64,000 nucleotides of DNA from Lantana camara (GCA_037501455.1 CM074857.1:108409501-108473500), one strand, 5' to 3'; shown: positions 1-8,694, numbered from the stretch's first letter. Made by a program: numbers and translations. Notes: generated from the sequence alone by a model not told the origin.

Positions 1-243
1 AGACACTTTTTCTCACTCTTCACTCTCTGTTTTTCGATGCCCTTCTATATTACAGACCACTACTATTTATACAACTCAAAACGAGTAAAGAGATAAGATT
101 CCTTCAGATAAGGAAATCTTGACTTGTATTGGTAGCCACTCGATCTATCTTTTTCTTCAACGGCTGAGATCTTGCCTACAGATTTATAGTGGTTGCAGAC
201 GTCATTGCTTACGTCTCTCTATTGGACTTTTTCCTTTATGCAG
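1..243 (-). promoter_or_regulatory. Pregenomic RNA promoter of the pararetrovirus
   Basis: Read on the minus strand just downstream of the transactivator ORF. There is a CCAAT box at 221-225, an as-1-like pair (AGACGTAAG, then ATGACGTCT) at about 197-217, and a TATA box (TATAAAT) at 65-71. This order matches the layout of the CaMV 35S promoter, where as-1 binds TGA bZIP factors. Transcription should start about 30 bp further left, near 35-40, and the leader then leaves the window. Whether the promoter is active in the plant cannot be seen. Confidence 0.75.
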
Positions 244-1297
244 TCACATCCGTATGTCTGTATGGCACCCAATTAATTTACACGCCTCCTGTCTTGTAGC
301 AGTGGAGCAAATAGTTCTATGGGTAACAAGGCACCTGTAGTATTCCTCTAATAATCCAGATTTTGGATCATTTGGAGAGCCCTTAGTAACCAGTAACCAG
401 TTACCAGCGACAAAGATGGTTTGGAAACCTTTATTCAGAAGATTCTCTGAGATACTTTGTATGGCTTTTATCCCAAGAGCTCTTCTAGTAACAACCCATT
501 CAGGGGAGTATATTGCAGTCTTGAAGCCTTTTCTTCCAACTTCCAAGCTGACGTTGCTGTATAATGGATTTATTGAGACAATATGAAGTGATTCATACCA
601 TCTATTTCCATCCAATTCTGGAGATATGGTGTAGAATTTCAAGAGGCATTGTCTTCCTTTAGCAAATTGAGAAACTTTGGACTTGAATGTATCCTCAAAT
701 CCACTTATTTCTTTTTGATCCTTGCTAAGATATATCAAATCGAGAAAACCAAATTCAGCAAGTTTTAGAACTTGGTTAGGATCAGCCCCATTGATTGCGG
801 TCAACCTTGGGTATATTGTGTTTCCACTTGAGTAAAAGATTTCATCACAATCTGAATAATTATATGCCAGATCAAACATTCGCTTGTATTCTTTATCATA
901 GGAGTGTTTTGGTATATATTCACCCTTTATTTGAACGGTCTTGAAAGAACCAGATTTTTGAAGTGGTTCTATTTTTATTGTCCTTATAGAGGATGTCTTT
1001 TTCTCTTCCTCGACTTTTATCTATTTTTTCTTATTATCTTCCTCTATTTTCACAGGCATTTCTGGCTTTTTGCTGCCTGACCATTCTGCCTTTTCTTTAT
1101 CATTCTCTAATTTTTCAATTCTTTTATATAAGTTATCCATTCTGTTAGCATTTTCTATGACAAGATCAGATAAAACCTTGAGACTGTCTTGTATGGAGTC
1201 TTCAAAGATATTTAGTGCTTCATTTATATCAAGAGAGATTACTCTTAATGTATCAACTTCTGTTTTTATTTCGGCTAGTTCCTGTATGTCCTTTATC
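244..1297 (-). pseudogene. Transactivator/viroplasmin-like ORF, broken by one stop
   Basis: The part 879-244 is a 211-residue open frame resembling the conserved core of caulimovirid transactivator (inclusion-body) proteins, which allow reinitiation on polycistronic viral RNA. The same frame continues upstream to about 1297 as a charged, heptad-rich segment. It is cut by a single in-frame TAG at 1021-1023, so the copy is a pseudogene as it stands. No in-frame ATG is seen upstream before the preceding stop near 1329. Instead the frame opens just after a good splice-acceptor-like sequence (pyrimidines then TTTTGCAG, AG at 1298-1299). Splicing, or loss of the original start, are both possible. 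Confidence 0.7.
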
Positions 1298-1339
1298 CTG
1301 CAAAATGAAGATGAATTAAAACTTTATTAGCCTTGAAGT

Positions 1340-1535
1340 GATTTTTGGGAAATCACCACCCTTCAACGGATTTGTTATCGTCTTTACCATCTACCGTTTG
1401 AGATGGACTAGGTATATGTATACGCATATACTTGTCTTAATATGATTTTTGGGAAATCATCACCCATTAACGGATTTGATAATGTCTTTACCATCTACCG
1501 TTTGAGATGGACTAGGTATATGTAAACGCATATAC
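1340..1535. repeat. 104-bp tandem duplication between viral pol and transactivator
   Basis: Two adjacent copies start with GATTTTTGGGAAATCA at 1340 and 1444. They share the block ending in TTTGAGATGGACTAGGTATATG and differ at scattered bases; the second copy is slightly shorter. The repeat fills the short intergenic space before the transactivator ORF, where CaMV carries its 19S promoter. No clear TATA box is visible, so a promoter role is only a possibility. Confidence 0.85.
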
Positions 1536-1541
1536 TCGCCT

Positions 1542-3434
1542 TTAATCAAGTCCGAATTCAACATTTCGAGAAAGGAAATCTGCTAAGAAATTATCCATTC
1601 CTCTAATATGTTTTATCTTAAAATTATAGTGTGACAAGAAAACTTGCCAACGATGAAGTCTCCTATATTGAGGTTTATTTGGAAGTTTATTTTGAATTAA
1701 ACTCTGAATTTGAGTATTATCTGTATGAACTTCAAAAGGTTTTTGTAAAAGAAAAAGTGAAAACTTTTCTATTCCTCTTATTATACCAAGTAGTTCTTTC
1801 TCATGCGTTGTATAGTTTACTTCCGCTTGACTGAAAGTTCCACTGGTATATCTACAGATTTCATTTAGATCTGTTTTCAGTATTGCAGACCAATATAGGT
1901 CAGAAGCATCAGTTTGGACAATAAGGTTGTCTTTATCCTCTGGTAATCTTAATTCCGGTAATGTTTTGCATTCCTCCTTAAGACTAACCACTATATCTGT
2001 ATGTTTAGAATTCCATCCTTTTGTATTATTTTTTCTAAGTAATTTTTGTATTTCGTGCTTTTTCTTTGCTAATTCTGGAATAAATCCTTCAGCATAGTTT
2101 AAGCATCCCAGAAACCTTTCTATTTGATTTCTATTATCTAGTTTATCTGGAAATTCTAAGATTTTTTGAGAAATATGAGGTTGCAACTTTATTCCAGCAG
2201 CACTCAATTTTAACCCTAAGAACTCTATTTCTTTTTTCTCTATTATGACTTTTCTCTCCGAAAGTGCAATTCCATTTTCTTTACAAATTTGAGCAAATAA
2301 TATAAGATGTTTTCTATGCTCATCTTCAGTATTAGAAGAGATTAAGATATCATCTATATATACTACCATAAATTTATGATATTTTGAAAAAATATTATCC
2401 ATTTTTCTTTGGTATATTGAAGGTGCATTTTTTAATCCAAAAGGCATTACAAGCCATTCGTAATGTCCTTGAGGAGCACTGAATGCAGTATATTGAATAC
2501 TATCTTCTTCCATTTTTATTTGCCAAAAACCCGATGTGCAATCAAATTTAGAATAGAAAGACTTGTTTTTGACTAGATTTATGATAACTTCTTTATTCGG
2601 TAAAGGATAACTATCTGTTTTAGTAAAAAAATTTAACCTTTTAAAATTTATTACCATTCTACCTTTATTCCTCTTCTTCTCTGCTTCATTCATAACCATA
2701 AAAGCAGGACTAGAGAAAGGACTGAAGCTTTTTCGAATGAGTTTTTTATTTAATAATTCTTCTATTTGTTTTTTAAATTCTTGTCTTTCTTCAATAGTAT
2801 ATAACATAGGTTTCTCTTTTATAATTACATTTTCAGTTAATTTGATTTTAGCTTTAGGATGATTTTCTTTCCAAAAAGCTAATGGGTTATTATTATAATT
2901 TTCTTGTATTCTCTTTTTAATAGAATCTAAGTTTATTCTTTTTATAGAAATTGTATTTATTTGTATTGGAATTTTCTCAAACACCTGTCGTCCACCACGC
3001 TCAGCTGACTGAACTCTGAATGGTTTATTGACTCTTGGTATTTTAAGAAGATGTCCACAAGATGTTTTTAAAGTTACCATATATACGTTTTGTGTATAGA
3101 ATTGAAATTGTTCAAGGAAATCATTTCCTAATAATATATCTGCTTCTAGAGAATTGTATTCATATACTTGTTTAATAAGAATTATCTTATTGCCAAGTAT
3201 TATCTCTACATCTTTAGCTACTTTATTAATAGCTTGAGATTGTCCCGTTATTCCTTTAATTCTTATATTGCTATCTGTTTTCCAATCTTTAATCAAGAAT
3301 GTTTTAAATATTGTTATTTCTGATCCCGTATCAATCAAAGCACATGTTGTTATATTTCCTTTTAAAAGTGTTAATTGTATAAAAACACTTAAAGGAAAAT
3401 TAATTCCTTTCATATTTAGGACAAAATATTTCAT
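1542..3434 (-). CDS. Viral polymerase: retropepsin, reverse transcriptase, RNase H
   Basis: An open 630-residue frame without interruptions. Residues about 1-140 hold a retropepsin-like domain (active site LIDTGSE near residue 35, and an ILLGNDFL flap/C-terminal motif). The RT follows, with a substrate-binding block around FDCTSGFWQIKM, MPFGLKNAP, and the catalytic YIDD. RNase H is at the C-terminal end (IVQTDASD, HTDN, ADFLSR). It copies pregenomic RNA into DNA from the tRNA primer. It overlaps the preceding retropepsin ORF by 35 nt in another frame, so expression may need frameshifting or reinitiation, or the overlap may reflect an indel in this copy. The start at 3434 is simply the first ATG of the frame. 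Confidence 0.93.
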   Translation of the reverse strand: MKYFVLNMKGINFPLSVFIQLTLLKGNITTCALIDTGSEITIFKTFLIKDWKTDSNIRIKGITGQSQAINKVAKDVEIILGNKIILIKQVYEYNSLEADILLGNDFLEQFQFYTQNVYMVTLKTSCGHLLKIPRVNKPFRVQSAERGGRQVFEKIPIQINTISIKRINLDSIKKRIQENYNNNPLAFWKENHPKAKIKLTENVIIKEKPMLYTIEERQEFKKQIEELLNKKLIRKSFSPFSSPAFMVMNEAEKKRNKGRMVINFKRLNFFTKTDSYPLPNKEVIINLVKNKSFYSKFDCTSGFWQIKMEEDSIQYTAFSAPQGHYEWLVMPFGLKNAPSIYQRKMDNIFSKYHKFMVVYIDDILISSNTEDEHRKHLILFAQICKENGIALSERKVIIEKKEIEFLGLKLSAAGIKLQPHISQKILEFPDKLDNRNQIERFLGCLNYAEGFIPELAKKKHEIQKLLRKNNTKGWNSKHTDIVVSLKEECKTLPELRLPEDKDNLIVQTDASDLYWSAILKTDLNEICRYTSGTFSQAEVNYTTHEKELLGIIRGIEKFSLFLLQKPFEVHTDNTQIQSLIQNKLPNKPQYRRLHRWQVFLSHYNFKIKHIRGMDNFLADFLSRNVEFGLD

Positions 3435-3936
3435 TTTCTTGTATTTGGAGTGTAACTCTATGCTTTTCTATTTTGTAATATTCACAGTTATTGAGAAATT
3501 CATTTCCTAGAATTATATCAAAGAATTCTCCATTCATGTATGTATCTATACAACATTTAACTTTCAATTTTATTCCTTGTATTGTAATTGGGACATATAA
3601 CTCTTGATTACAAGTTGCCTTAAATCCATCAAAGGTTGTATATTGGATTGGTAGGCTAGTAATCATCCCTATTAGTCCTTTATTTTTTACTTGAGCAAAG
3701 CGATTAACACTAGCTCCTGTGTCTATCAATATTTTAGGTCCAAATATTCTATCAGTTCCATTAAAATATTCTCCTTCTATAATCATTGAATTTATATATC
3801 TTAGAGATTTATTAACAGTTAACTTTCTTTCTATTTTTATACCAGAACTTTCTCCCGTAAGAGAATATTTAGAACTACCTCCTAATAACCTGTTTCCTTG
3901 GAAACTTAGTTTAGAGGGTAATAATCTCATTTCCAT
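3400..3936 (-). CDS. First retropepsin-like ORF of the pararetrovirus
   Basis: A 178-residue ORF between the movement protein and polymerase. It has an aspartic-protease active site (ILIDTGASVN, about residue 70) and a downstream ILGNEFLNN motif like the C-terminal part of retropepsins. The polymerase ORF that follows has its own DTG domain, so the virus shows two retropepsin-like domains in a row, which is unusual. The frame stays open upstream of the ATG at 3936 into the end of the movement-protein ORF, without another ATG. The last 35 nt overlap the polymerase frame. It may be a true separate protein, or the N-terminal part of a longer polyprotein split by an indel. Confidence 0.75.
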   Translation of the reverse strand: MEMRLLPSKLSFQGNRLLGGSSKYSLTGESSGIKIERKLTVNKSLRYINSMIIEGEYFNGTDRIFGPKILIDTGASVNRFAQVKNKGLIGMITSLPIQYTTFDGFKATCNQELYVPITIQGIKLKVKCCIDTYMNGEFFDIILGNEFLNNCEYYKIEKHRVTLQIQENEIFCPKYERN

Positions 3937-3971
3937 TTCTGGTTTATTATTAATTTCTATTTGATATGGTT

Positions 3972-4721
3972 CTAATCTTGTATTTCTTCCAATAGAGGCA
4001 ATTTTGCTGTGGCTATATCTTTACATTCTTCATCTATTTTTAAGTATGGTTCATCTTGATAAGTTTTACCATAATTGCTATTGCTTAACACATAAAGTGC
4101 TCTATAGTAAATAGTGAATGCCTTACTGCCATCCTTTAAGCCTATATCTTTTAGAAATTTATAGTGTAAGTTTAAGACTTCATCTATATTTTCATCTTGC
4201 AAATTGATACTGTATTTCGGAAAAACATCAAAAAGAAATTGTTTATAAAACAAGTTTCCTTCTATAGTTCCCAAATGACTAGTTTTAGCATCTCTAAATC
4301 TTTGGTCATGTAAAGATAGCACTAATGGACTATCGATACATTCTCTAAATAGAGATTTAACTAGAAATTGTACTCTTCCCAAATATATATATTGTATTTT
4401 TGGTTTAAGAGATTTTTTTACTTTATTTATAGCATTATTAGCTATTCCTCTTGTTATAAGACTTATCTTGACATTTCCAGAGGTATTTTCTATACTTATA
4501 GCTTTTTCTACCTCGTGATAGTCATAGATATTTATCTTATTTCTTTTTACTAAATTAGCAAATCCTGTGAATATATTATTTGTTGGATTTGCTGCACTTA
4601 ACTTTAAGTTTTTTATTTTGTCAAGTGTTTCTTGACTAAAAGTTATTCTTTTAGCATATCCTGCTGTACTCTCTTCTTCTATCATTTCTTCTTCGTTATA
4701 ATTCTGTATTTCAGAATCCAT
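3972..4721 (-). CDS. Movement protein, 30K superfamily-like
   Basis: A 249-residue intact ORF whose ATG directly follows the coat-protein stop (TAA then ATG at 4724-4719). The centre has the pattern of caulimovirid 30K movement proteins: a hydrophobic beta-rich stretch (IQYIYLGRVQFLV), the DSPLVLSLHD block, then GTIEGNLFYKQ and a second hydrophobic run. Such proteins form or modify plasmodesmata for cell-to-cell spread. Position after coat and before polymerase fits the cavemovirus/solendovirus arrangement. The stop-start junction is what one expects when a viral transactivator drives reinitiation. Recognition is by motif pattern, so function is probable and unproven. Confidence 0.75.
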   Translation of the reverse strand: MDSEIQNYNEEEMIEEESTAGYAKRITFSQETLDKIKNLKLSAANPTNNIFTGFANLVKRNKINIYDYHEVEKAISIENTSGNVKISLITRGIANNAINKVKKSLKPKIQYIYLGRVQFLVKSLFRECIDSPLVLSLHDQRFRDAKTSHLGTIEGNLFYKQFLFDVFPKYSINLQDENIDEVLNLHYKFLKDIGLKDGSKAFTIYYRALYVLSNSNYGKTYQDEPYLKIDEECKDIATAKLPLLEEIQD

Positions 4722-6032
4722 TTAATCAGATTCAGATTCTAGTTCACAATTTTCTGAAGAACTTATTTCAACATATATTTCATTTCCTATATAATTTTCT
4801 ATATCTGAAACTTCTTCTAGTTCGTTTTTTATTTCTATAAATTCGGCTTCTATCGTTCTTACCTTCTTAGGCTTAGGACATTCTGGTGATTTATGACCTT
4901 CTTCACCATAATTCCAGCATTGACATTTTGTAGGTTTTTTATTTGGTTTTCCTTTTCTCTTAAAAAATCTTCTTTTAGGTTTTATATTTTTCTTATCAAA
5001 CTTTTTATATTTTTTGTATCTGTTCCTTTTGAATTTTCTCTTTCTATAAGGTCTATTTCTATTTTTCTCTACACAGCCCCATTGGGTAGGCATCTCTAAT
5101 TTTGAACAATAAAGTCCAGAAATTTTTCTAGATTTTTTATATAAATCTTGTTCATAACATAGCCTTTTTAATTCATCTATTAAAACTCTTATTCTTCCAC
5201 CTAAATTATTACTTACATTTTCCTTTTCTTTTTCCCAAACTTTATTTATATGTGTATTCCATGGATTTGGGAGTTTCGAATAAAACATTTTAAGATATAT
5301 GTCTTGTGACTCTCCACTCCAATATTGTCTATAATAATAGTCACAAAATTCTTCTATATAATTTCTAAGGAATTTCATAGAGCATATTGAAAGATTTATA
5401 AGATCATTTCTAGCTTCTTCCTTTTCTTTTAAATATTCTTTTTCAGCATTATTTATCCAAGGTTCTCCTAAAAATTCATCAGCTATATAGTAGGCCATTC
5501 GCTCTACTCCAGTTCTAATATCTTGATCAAAACCAGTTTCGGTTCCGGTTCTCATTATTCCTTGTACATCAGAGGAAATTCCTTTCCACCAACTAGTTAT
5601 AATTCCATCAAATGTAGATATTATATATTCTGTTCTTCTAGTTGCTGTAGCGTATATTTCATCTTGATTTAGGAAATATGCAATCATGTCATTTATCCAT
5701 TTGGATAAGGCTTTTCTTTTATCTCTTTTATTATTCAAATTTAATTTGCTTCCATTTACATTTATTGGTTCTGAATAATCATCATTTAGTTGATATTTAG
5801 CATCATATCCTTTATTTCTTTTATCTTGATTCTTATTTTTCTTTGTATTAAAATATGTTGGATAACTTTTTGGTTCGTTGGATCCCATAGATTCATCTGG
5901 ATCTTCTACTGTTGATCCATCTTCTCTTTTAGTTCCAGAAGAACCTGCATTATTCATTCTTACTTCATATTCTACTATATCATCTAAGTTTATTTTTTCA
6001 AAATCTTCTATTAATTCAGTTAGATCATTCAT
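4722..6032 (-). CDS. Coat (capsid) protein, Gag-like
   Basis: A 436-residue intact ORF. It has an acidic N-terminus, a central region with conserved Trp/Tyr positions, a strongly basic Lys/Arg stretch, then a CCHC-type zinc-knuckle remnant (CQCWNYGEEGHKSPECP) and an acidic C-terminus. Acidic ends, a basic RNA-binding arm and a knuckle are typical of caulimovirid coat proteins. The usual second knuckle cysteine is replaced by tyrosine in the CWNY stretch, though another Cys lies two residues earlier. The ATG overlaps the end of the upstream coiled-coil ORF by 8 nt, and its TAA abuts the movement-protein ATG. Confidence 0.85.
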   Translation of the reverse strand: MNDLTELIEDFEKINLDDIVEYEVRMNNAGSSGTKREDGSTVEDPDESMGSNEPKSYPTYFNTKKNKNQDKRNKGYDAKYQLNDDYSEPINVNGSKLNLNNKRDKRKALSKWINDMIAYFLNQDEIYATATRRTEYIISTFDGIITSWWKGISSDVQGIMRTGTETGFDQDIRTGVERMAYYIADEFLGEPWINNAEKEYLKEKEEARNDLINLSICSMKFLRNYIEEFCDYYYRQYWSGESQDIYLKMFYSKLPNPWNTHINKVWEKEKENVSNNLGGRIRVLIDELKRLCYEQDLYKKSRKISGLYCSKLEMPTQWGCVEKNRNRPYRKRKFKRNRYKKYKKFDKKNIKPKRRFFKRKGKPNKKPTKCQCWNYGEEGHKSPECPKPKKVRTIEAEFIEIKNELEEVSDIENYIGNEIYVEISSSENCELESESD

Positions 6033-6453
6033 GATTAATTTTCTTTAGTTTGATTTGATTATTCTCTTGTTCATCTTTATTTTCTATAATAGTTCCTTTA
6101 GCCTTAAGTTTTTCAAGATTTCTTTTAGAACTCTCTTCTTGTTCTTTTAGCATTTTTGGAACTATGATATTTAACATATAATCATCAAAAGAGCCTTTTT
6201 CATATGGTTTGGCTTTTTCTAAATTTATTACTTTAAAAGGAGTTTTTATTTCCTTTTCTATATCTTTTAATTTTTCAGCTTTAGATCTTTTTTCTCTTTC
6301 TTTAATAGTTATTTCTAACTGCTTTACACTAACTCTATTTAGTTGAACTTCATTCTTTAGTTCTCTTATAGAATCTTGAAGATTTAACATTTCTTCTTTA
6401 ATTCTATTAACAGATTCTATTATAGATTGAAGGTTTATGTCTATCGTTTCCAT
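6025..6453 (-). CDS. Coiled-coil protein of the pararetrovirus, possibly virion-associated
   Basis: A 142-residue ORF rich in Glu, Lys, Ile and Leu with heptad-like spacing over about residues 1-60, then a more polar C-terminal half. Small coiled-coil proteins just upstream of the coat gene are known in caulimovirids as virion-associated proteins, so this is the best guess from position and composition. Its ATG lies inside the last 13 nt of the preceding ORF, and its stop overlaps the coat ATG (ATGAATGA). Confidence 0.6.
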   Translation of the reverse strand: METIDINLQSIIESVNRIKEEMLNLQDSIRELKNEVQLNRVSVKQLEITIKEREKRSKAEKLKDIEKEIKTPFKVINLEKAKPYEKGSFDDYMLNIIVPKMLKEQEESSKRNLEKLKAKGTIIENKDEQENNQIKLKKINHE

Positions 6454-6823
6454 ATTTTTCCAGCTTTTATTCTATTTAATAAAGCCTTATTCTTTTCCTT
6501 TTTTAATAGATTTTTTAGCTTCTTTATATCATTTTTATTTTTATTACAAAGTTCTTTATCCACTGAAGTTTTTATTTCATCTCTTAATTTATCTATTTTA
6601 GTGTCTAATTCTAATATTTTATTTATATTGTTAATCCAATCTTTCCAATAACGATTCTTATTGAAAGGAGGTTTGAATAATAATTTCTCTTTATTCTAAA
6701 CTTCCTTATCTTCTTTTTATAATAATTGGAAGGATTTAATTTATTCATTTTTAGAAAATATTTTAGCATTTCTTCATAAAAATTGTATAAATTAGCCAAC
6801 TCGCGTTTATTTAAAATTCTCAT
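6441..6823 (-). pseudogene. Second small viral ORF, coiled-coil, frameshifted
   Basis: The ORF starts at an ATG overlapping the stop of the first ORF (ATGA at 6823-6820) and runs as a Lys/Asn-rich protein until about 6680. There the original frame soon ends at 6623. Another frame, open from about 6700, carries a Lys/Leu/Glu-rich coiled-coil stretch down to a TAG at 6443-6441, overlapping the next ATG. This is best read as one small ORF disrupted by a single indel in this copy. Function unknown; possibly aphid-transmission or virion accessory by position, but nothing in the sequence shows it. Confidence 0.5.
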
Positions 6824-7089
6824 GGTGAAGGATATTGCCAATCTGTATCATCATAGGATATATCGGTATTATAACCATCAAGATCTAGATAATTCATTCC
6901 TTCTTCTAGATCATTTAATCTTTTATCTTCATCTAGAATTTGAAACCATATTATAATTCCTATTTCAAGTAATATATACATAGTAGTTATAATTATTTTT
7001 ATTAAATTTTTATATTTTTTATCCCGAAAGACATCGTCTTCTAGGCTTTGATACCAGCTATATAGGGGGTGTGTTGACGTTTTGTCCAT
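6820..7089 (-). CDS. Small viral ORF with one membrane segment
   Basis: An 89-residue ORF that is the first in the transcript. A hydrophobic run near residues 28-50 (rich in Ile and Leu with LLEIGIIIWF) could span a membrane; the C-terminus is acidic. The tRNA primer site lies within its first codons. Its TGA overlaps the next ATG by ATGA. No known family is recognised. Confidence 0.5.
   Translation of the reverse strand: MDKTSTHPLYSWYQSLEDDVFRDKKYKNLIKIIITTMYILLEIGIIIWFQILDEDKRLNDLEEGMNYLDLDGYNTDISYDDTDWQYPSP
7045..7056 (-). other. Primer-binding site of the pararetrovirus (tRNA-Met type)
   Basis: On the minus strand the bases read TGGTATCAAAGC, matching the plant initiator tRNA-Met complement TGGTATCAGAGC except at one position. 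Caulimovirids prime minus-strand DNA here, and it defines genome position 1. It lies inside the first small ORF, at codons 12-15. Confidence 0.75.
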
Positions 7090-7500
7090 TACAATTTATT
7101 TTAAATATATTTTGTTTATTGCAAAAATTTAGGGGTCTATTTGATATTTTTAGAAAATATATAGATCTTTTTATAAAAAGGTTCTGGGTTAGAAAAATAA
7201 TTTCAAGAAACTATTGTATCAACTGTTGTAATTTATTAATCTAGAAAAACTCAAAGTCTATCGATTTTAGAAGTCGCCATAGAGAATGACAATTATACTA
7301 TTCAAAGTTGCCATTGGTTATGGCAATTTATACTATTTTATTAAAGCATATAAGAATAGCATTACTTTATAAAAGTTTTTTGAAACAAATATTATTTTTG
7401 AAATTGGCTCTTATCTTTTCATAACTTGCCTTCAAAGTTCAAAGCATCTTTAATTTCAAAAAACCTTCATGGAATCTCTCTCATACTTCAAATTTTTTTT
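7090..7500 (-). other. Viral leader and right-hand junction region
   Basis: AT-rich sequence upstream of the first viral ORF, with no long reading frame. A small hairpin (TTGCCAT / ATGGCAA) is at 7303-7318, and TATAA-like stretches occur on the minus strand near 7340-7375. It is probably the viral RNA leader merging into host DNA. The exact junction cannot be placed by eye. Confidence 0.4.
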
Positions 7501-7861
7501 TTTTAATGTATCGGATTGGATATTTATTTGTCGGCACATGTATTTTGTGGTACCATATTCATTTATATGTTCATGTCTATTCATTATATCTCTCGAAACT
7601 TTATTGCAATTTACGTAAATATTTGTTGCGTTTGATCAAATTAAGGTGGGTGGTACTGATAGGCCTAAGACGTGAACTTTGCTCTAGCTTCAACGGCGCT
7701 GATGGCATATCAGATCTATTTTTGAATTTCATAATTTAATAATTTATACAATACCTAAATTTTTAAAGATTACTGTGTTTCACTAATTAACTAATATAAA
7801 ATAACATTAAGTTTTTTCAAATGTACAACATTATATATCGTTTCACAATCCATAATGATAA
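7501..7861. other. AT-rich intergenic sequence
   Basis: No gene or repeat structure seen. A 77-codon open frame at 7506-7739 has no recognisable motif and is treated as chance. Confidence 0.4.
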
Positions 7862-7870
7862 TTCAAATAC

Positions 7871-8151
7871 GAGTTTTTTGCTTGGATACCCCCTACGTTA
7901 TGCCTAATTAGCACTCTGAACCCTGTAATTTGAAAATTCTCAAAGAGAACCTGTGATTATATAAATTAGCACTGAAAACCCCGTGATTGTATTAAAGTTA
8001 GCACTCAAAACCCTACAACCACGGCTGTAACGTTTGAAATTCTAACTGAATGCTAATTTATTACAATCACAGAGTTCGATTTGAGAATTTTAATCACAGG
8101 GTTCTGAGTGCTAATTAGGTATATCATAGGGTTTTTTATGCAATATACCCC
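7871..8151. mobile_element. MULE-type foldback MITE
   Basis: The element is flanked by identical 9-bp duplications TTCAAATAC (7862-7870 and 8152-8160). The two halves are inverted repeats: the left block CCTAATTAGCACTCTGAACC returns as the reverse complement on the right, and the ends are related (GAGTTTTTTGC against GGGGTATATTGC). A 9-bp TSD with long TIRs points to a non-autonomous Mutator-like element. It carries no coding sequence. Confidence 0.85.
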
Positions 8152-8160
8152 TTCAAATAC

Positions 8161-8694
8161 TAATATGCAATGGAACGTAAAAAAAAAAAAAAGAAGTCAC
8201 ATTTCCAACTTTTCATATCACCACTCATAAAATAAAAATAAAAAATAAAAAATAATAATAAAAATAAAATAAAAAAATAGAAAGTTCCTCTACTACATGC
8301 AAATTATAATGTCAATTTGTCACGATCAATATACTATAGCTTGTGGTAAGAATCTTGAAAAATCTACCTGAAATTAAATTCGCCAAATAAATTTGCAGTT
8401 TTAATTATGATATAATAAATATAAATTTCAATACATAAATTCACCAGAAAAAGTTAGGTCTCAAATTCGTCATATTAATGAATTAATTCTGATTTGGGTT
8501 TAATATTATCTAGTTTCCCCTATTTCAAATCACAAATCTTTTCTCTTTTCAGTGTATTTTAGTTCTTTTGTTTGATCATGTAACCTTTCCCTAAATTACT
8601 AATATACTCACCATAAGTTAATAAATTTATACAAATAAATAAGAAATCAAATACATCTCAAATTTAATATAAAAAGAGACATTGATATAATCTC
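8161..8694. other. AT-rich intergenic sequence with A-rich tract
   Basis: A-rich microsatellite-like DNA at about 8179-8280 (AAAATAAAAATAA units), then unstructured AT-rich sequence. No gene seen. Confidence 0.5.

Larger units (their letters stand above)
1..7400 (-). mobile_element. Endogenous pararetrovirus (caulimovirid), nearly complete
   Basis: A contiguous minus-strand block encodes, in transcription order, two small proteins, a coiled-coil protein, a basic coat-like protein with a zinc-knuckle remnant, a 30K-type movement protein, retropepsin, RT with RNase H, and a transactivator-like protein. A tRNA-Met-type primer site and a 35S-like promoter are also present. No integrase is visible, as expected for Caulimoviridae, so this is integrated viral DNA and not an LTR retrotransposon. 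The movement protein lies between coat and polymerase, which recalls cavemo- and solendoviruses more than caulimoviruses; placement in a genus is inference. The right junction with host DNA lies somewhere in 7100-7500 and the left one is beyond the window. Confidence 0.9.
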
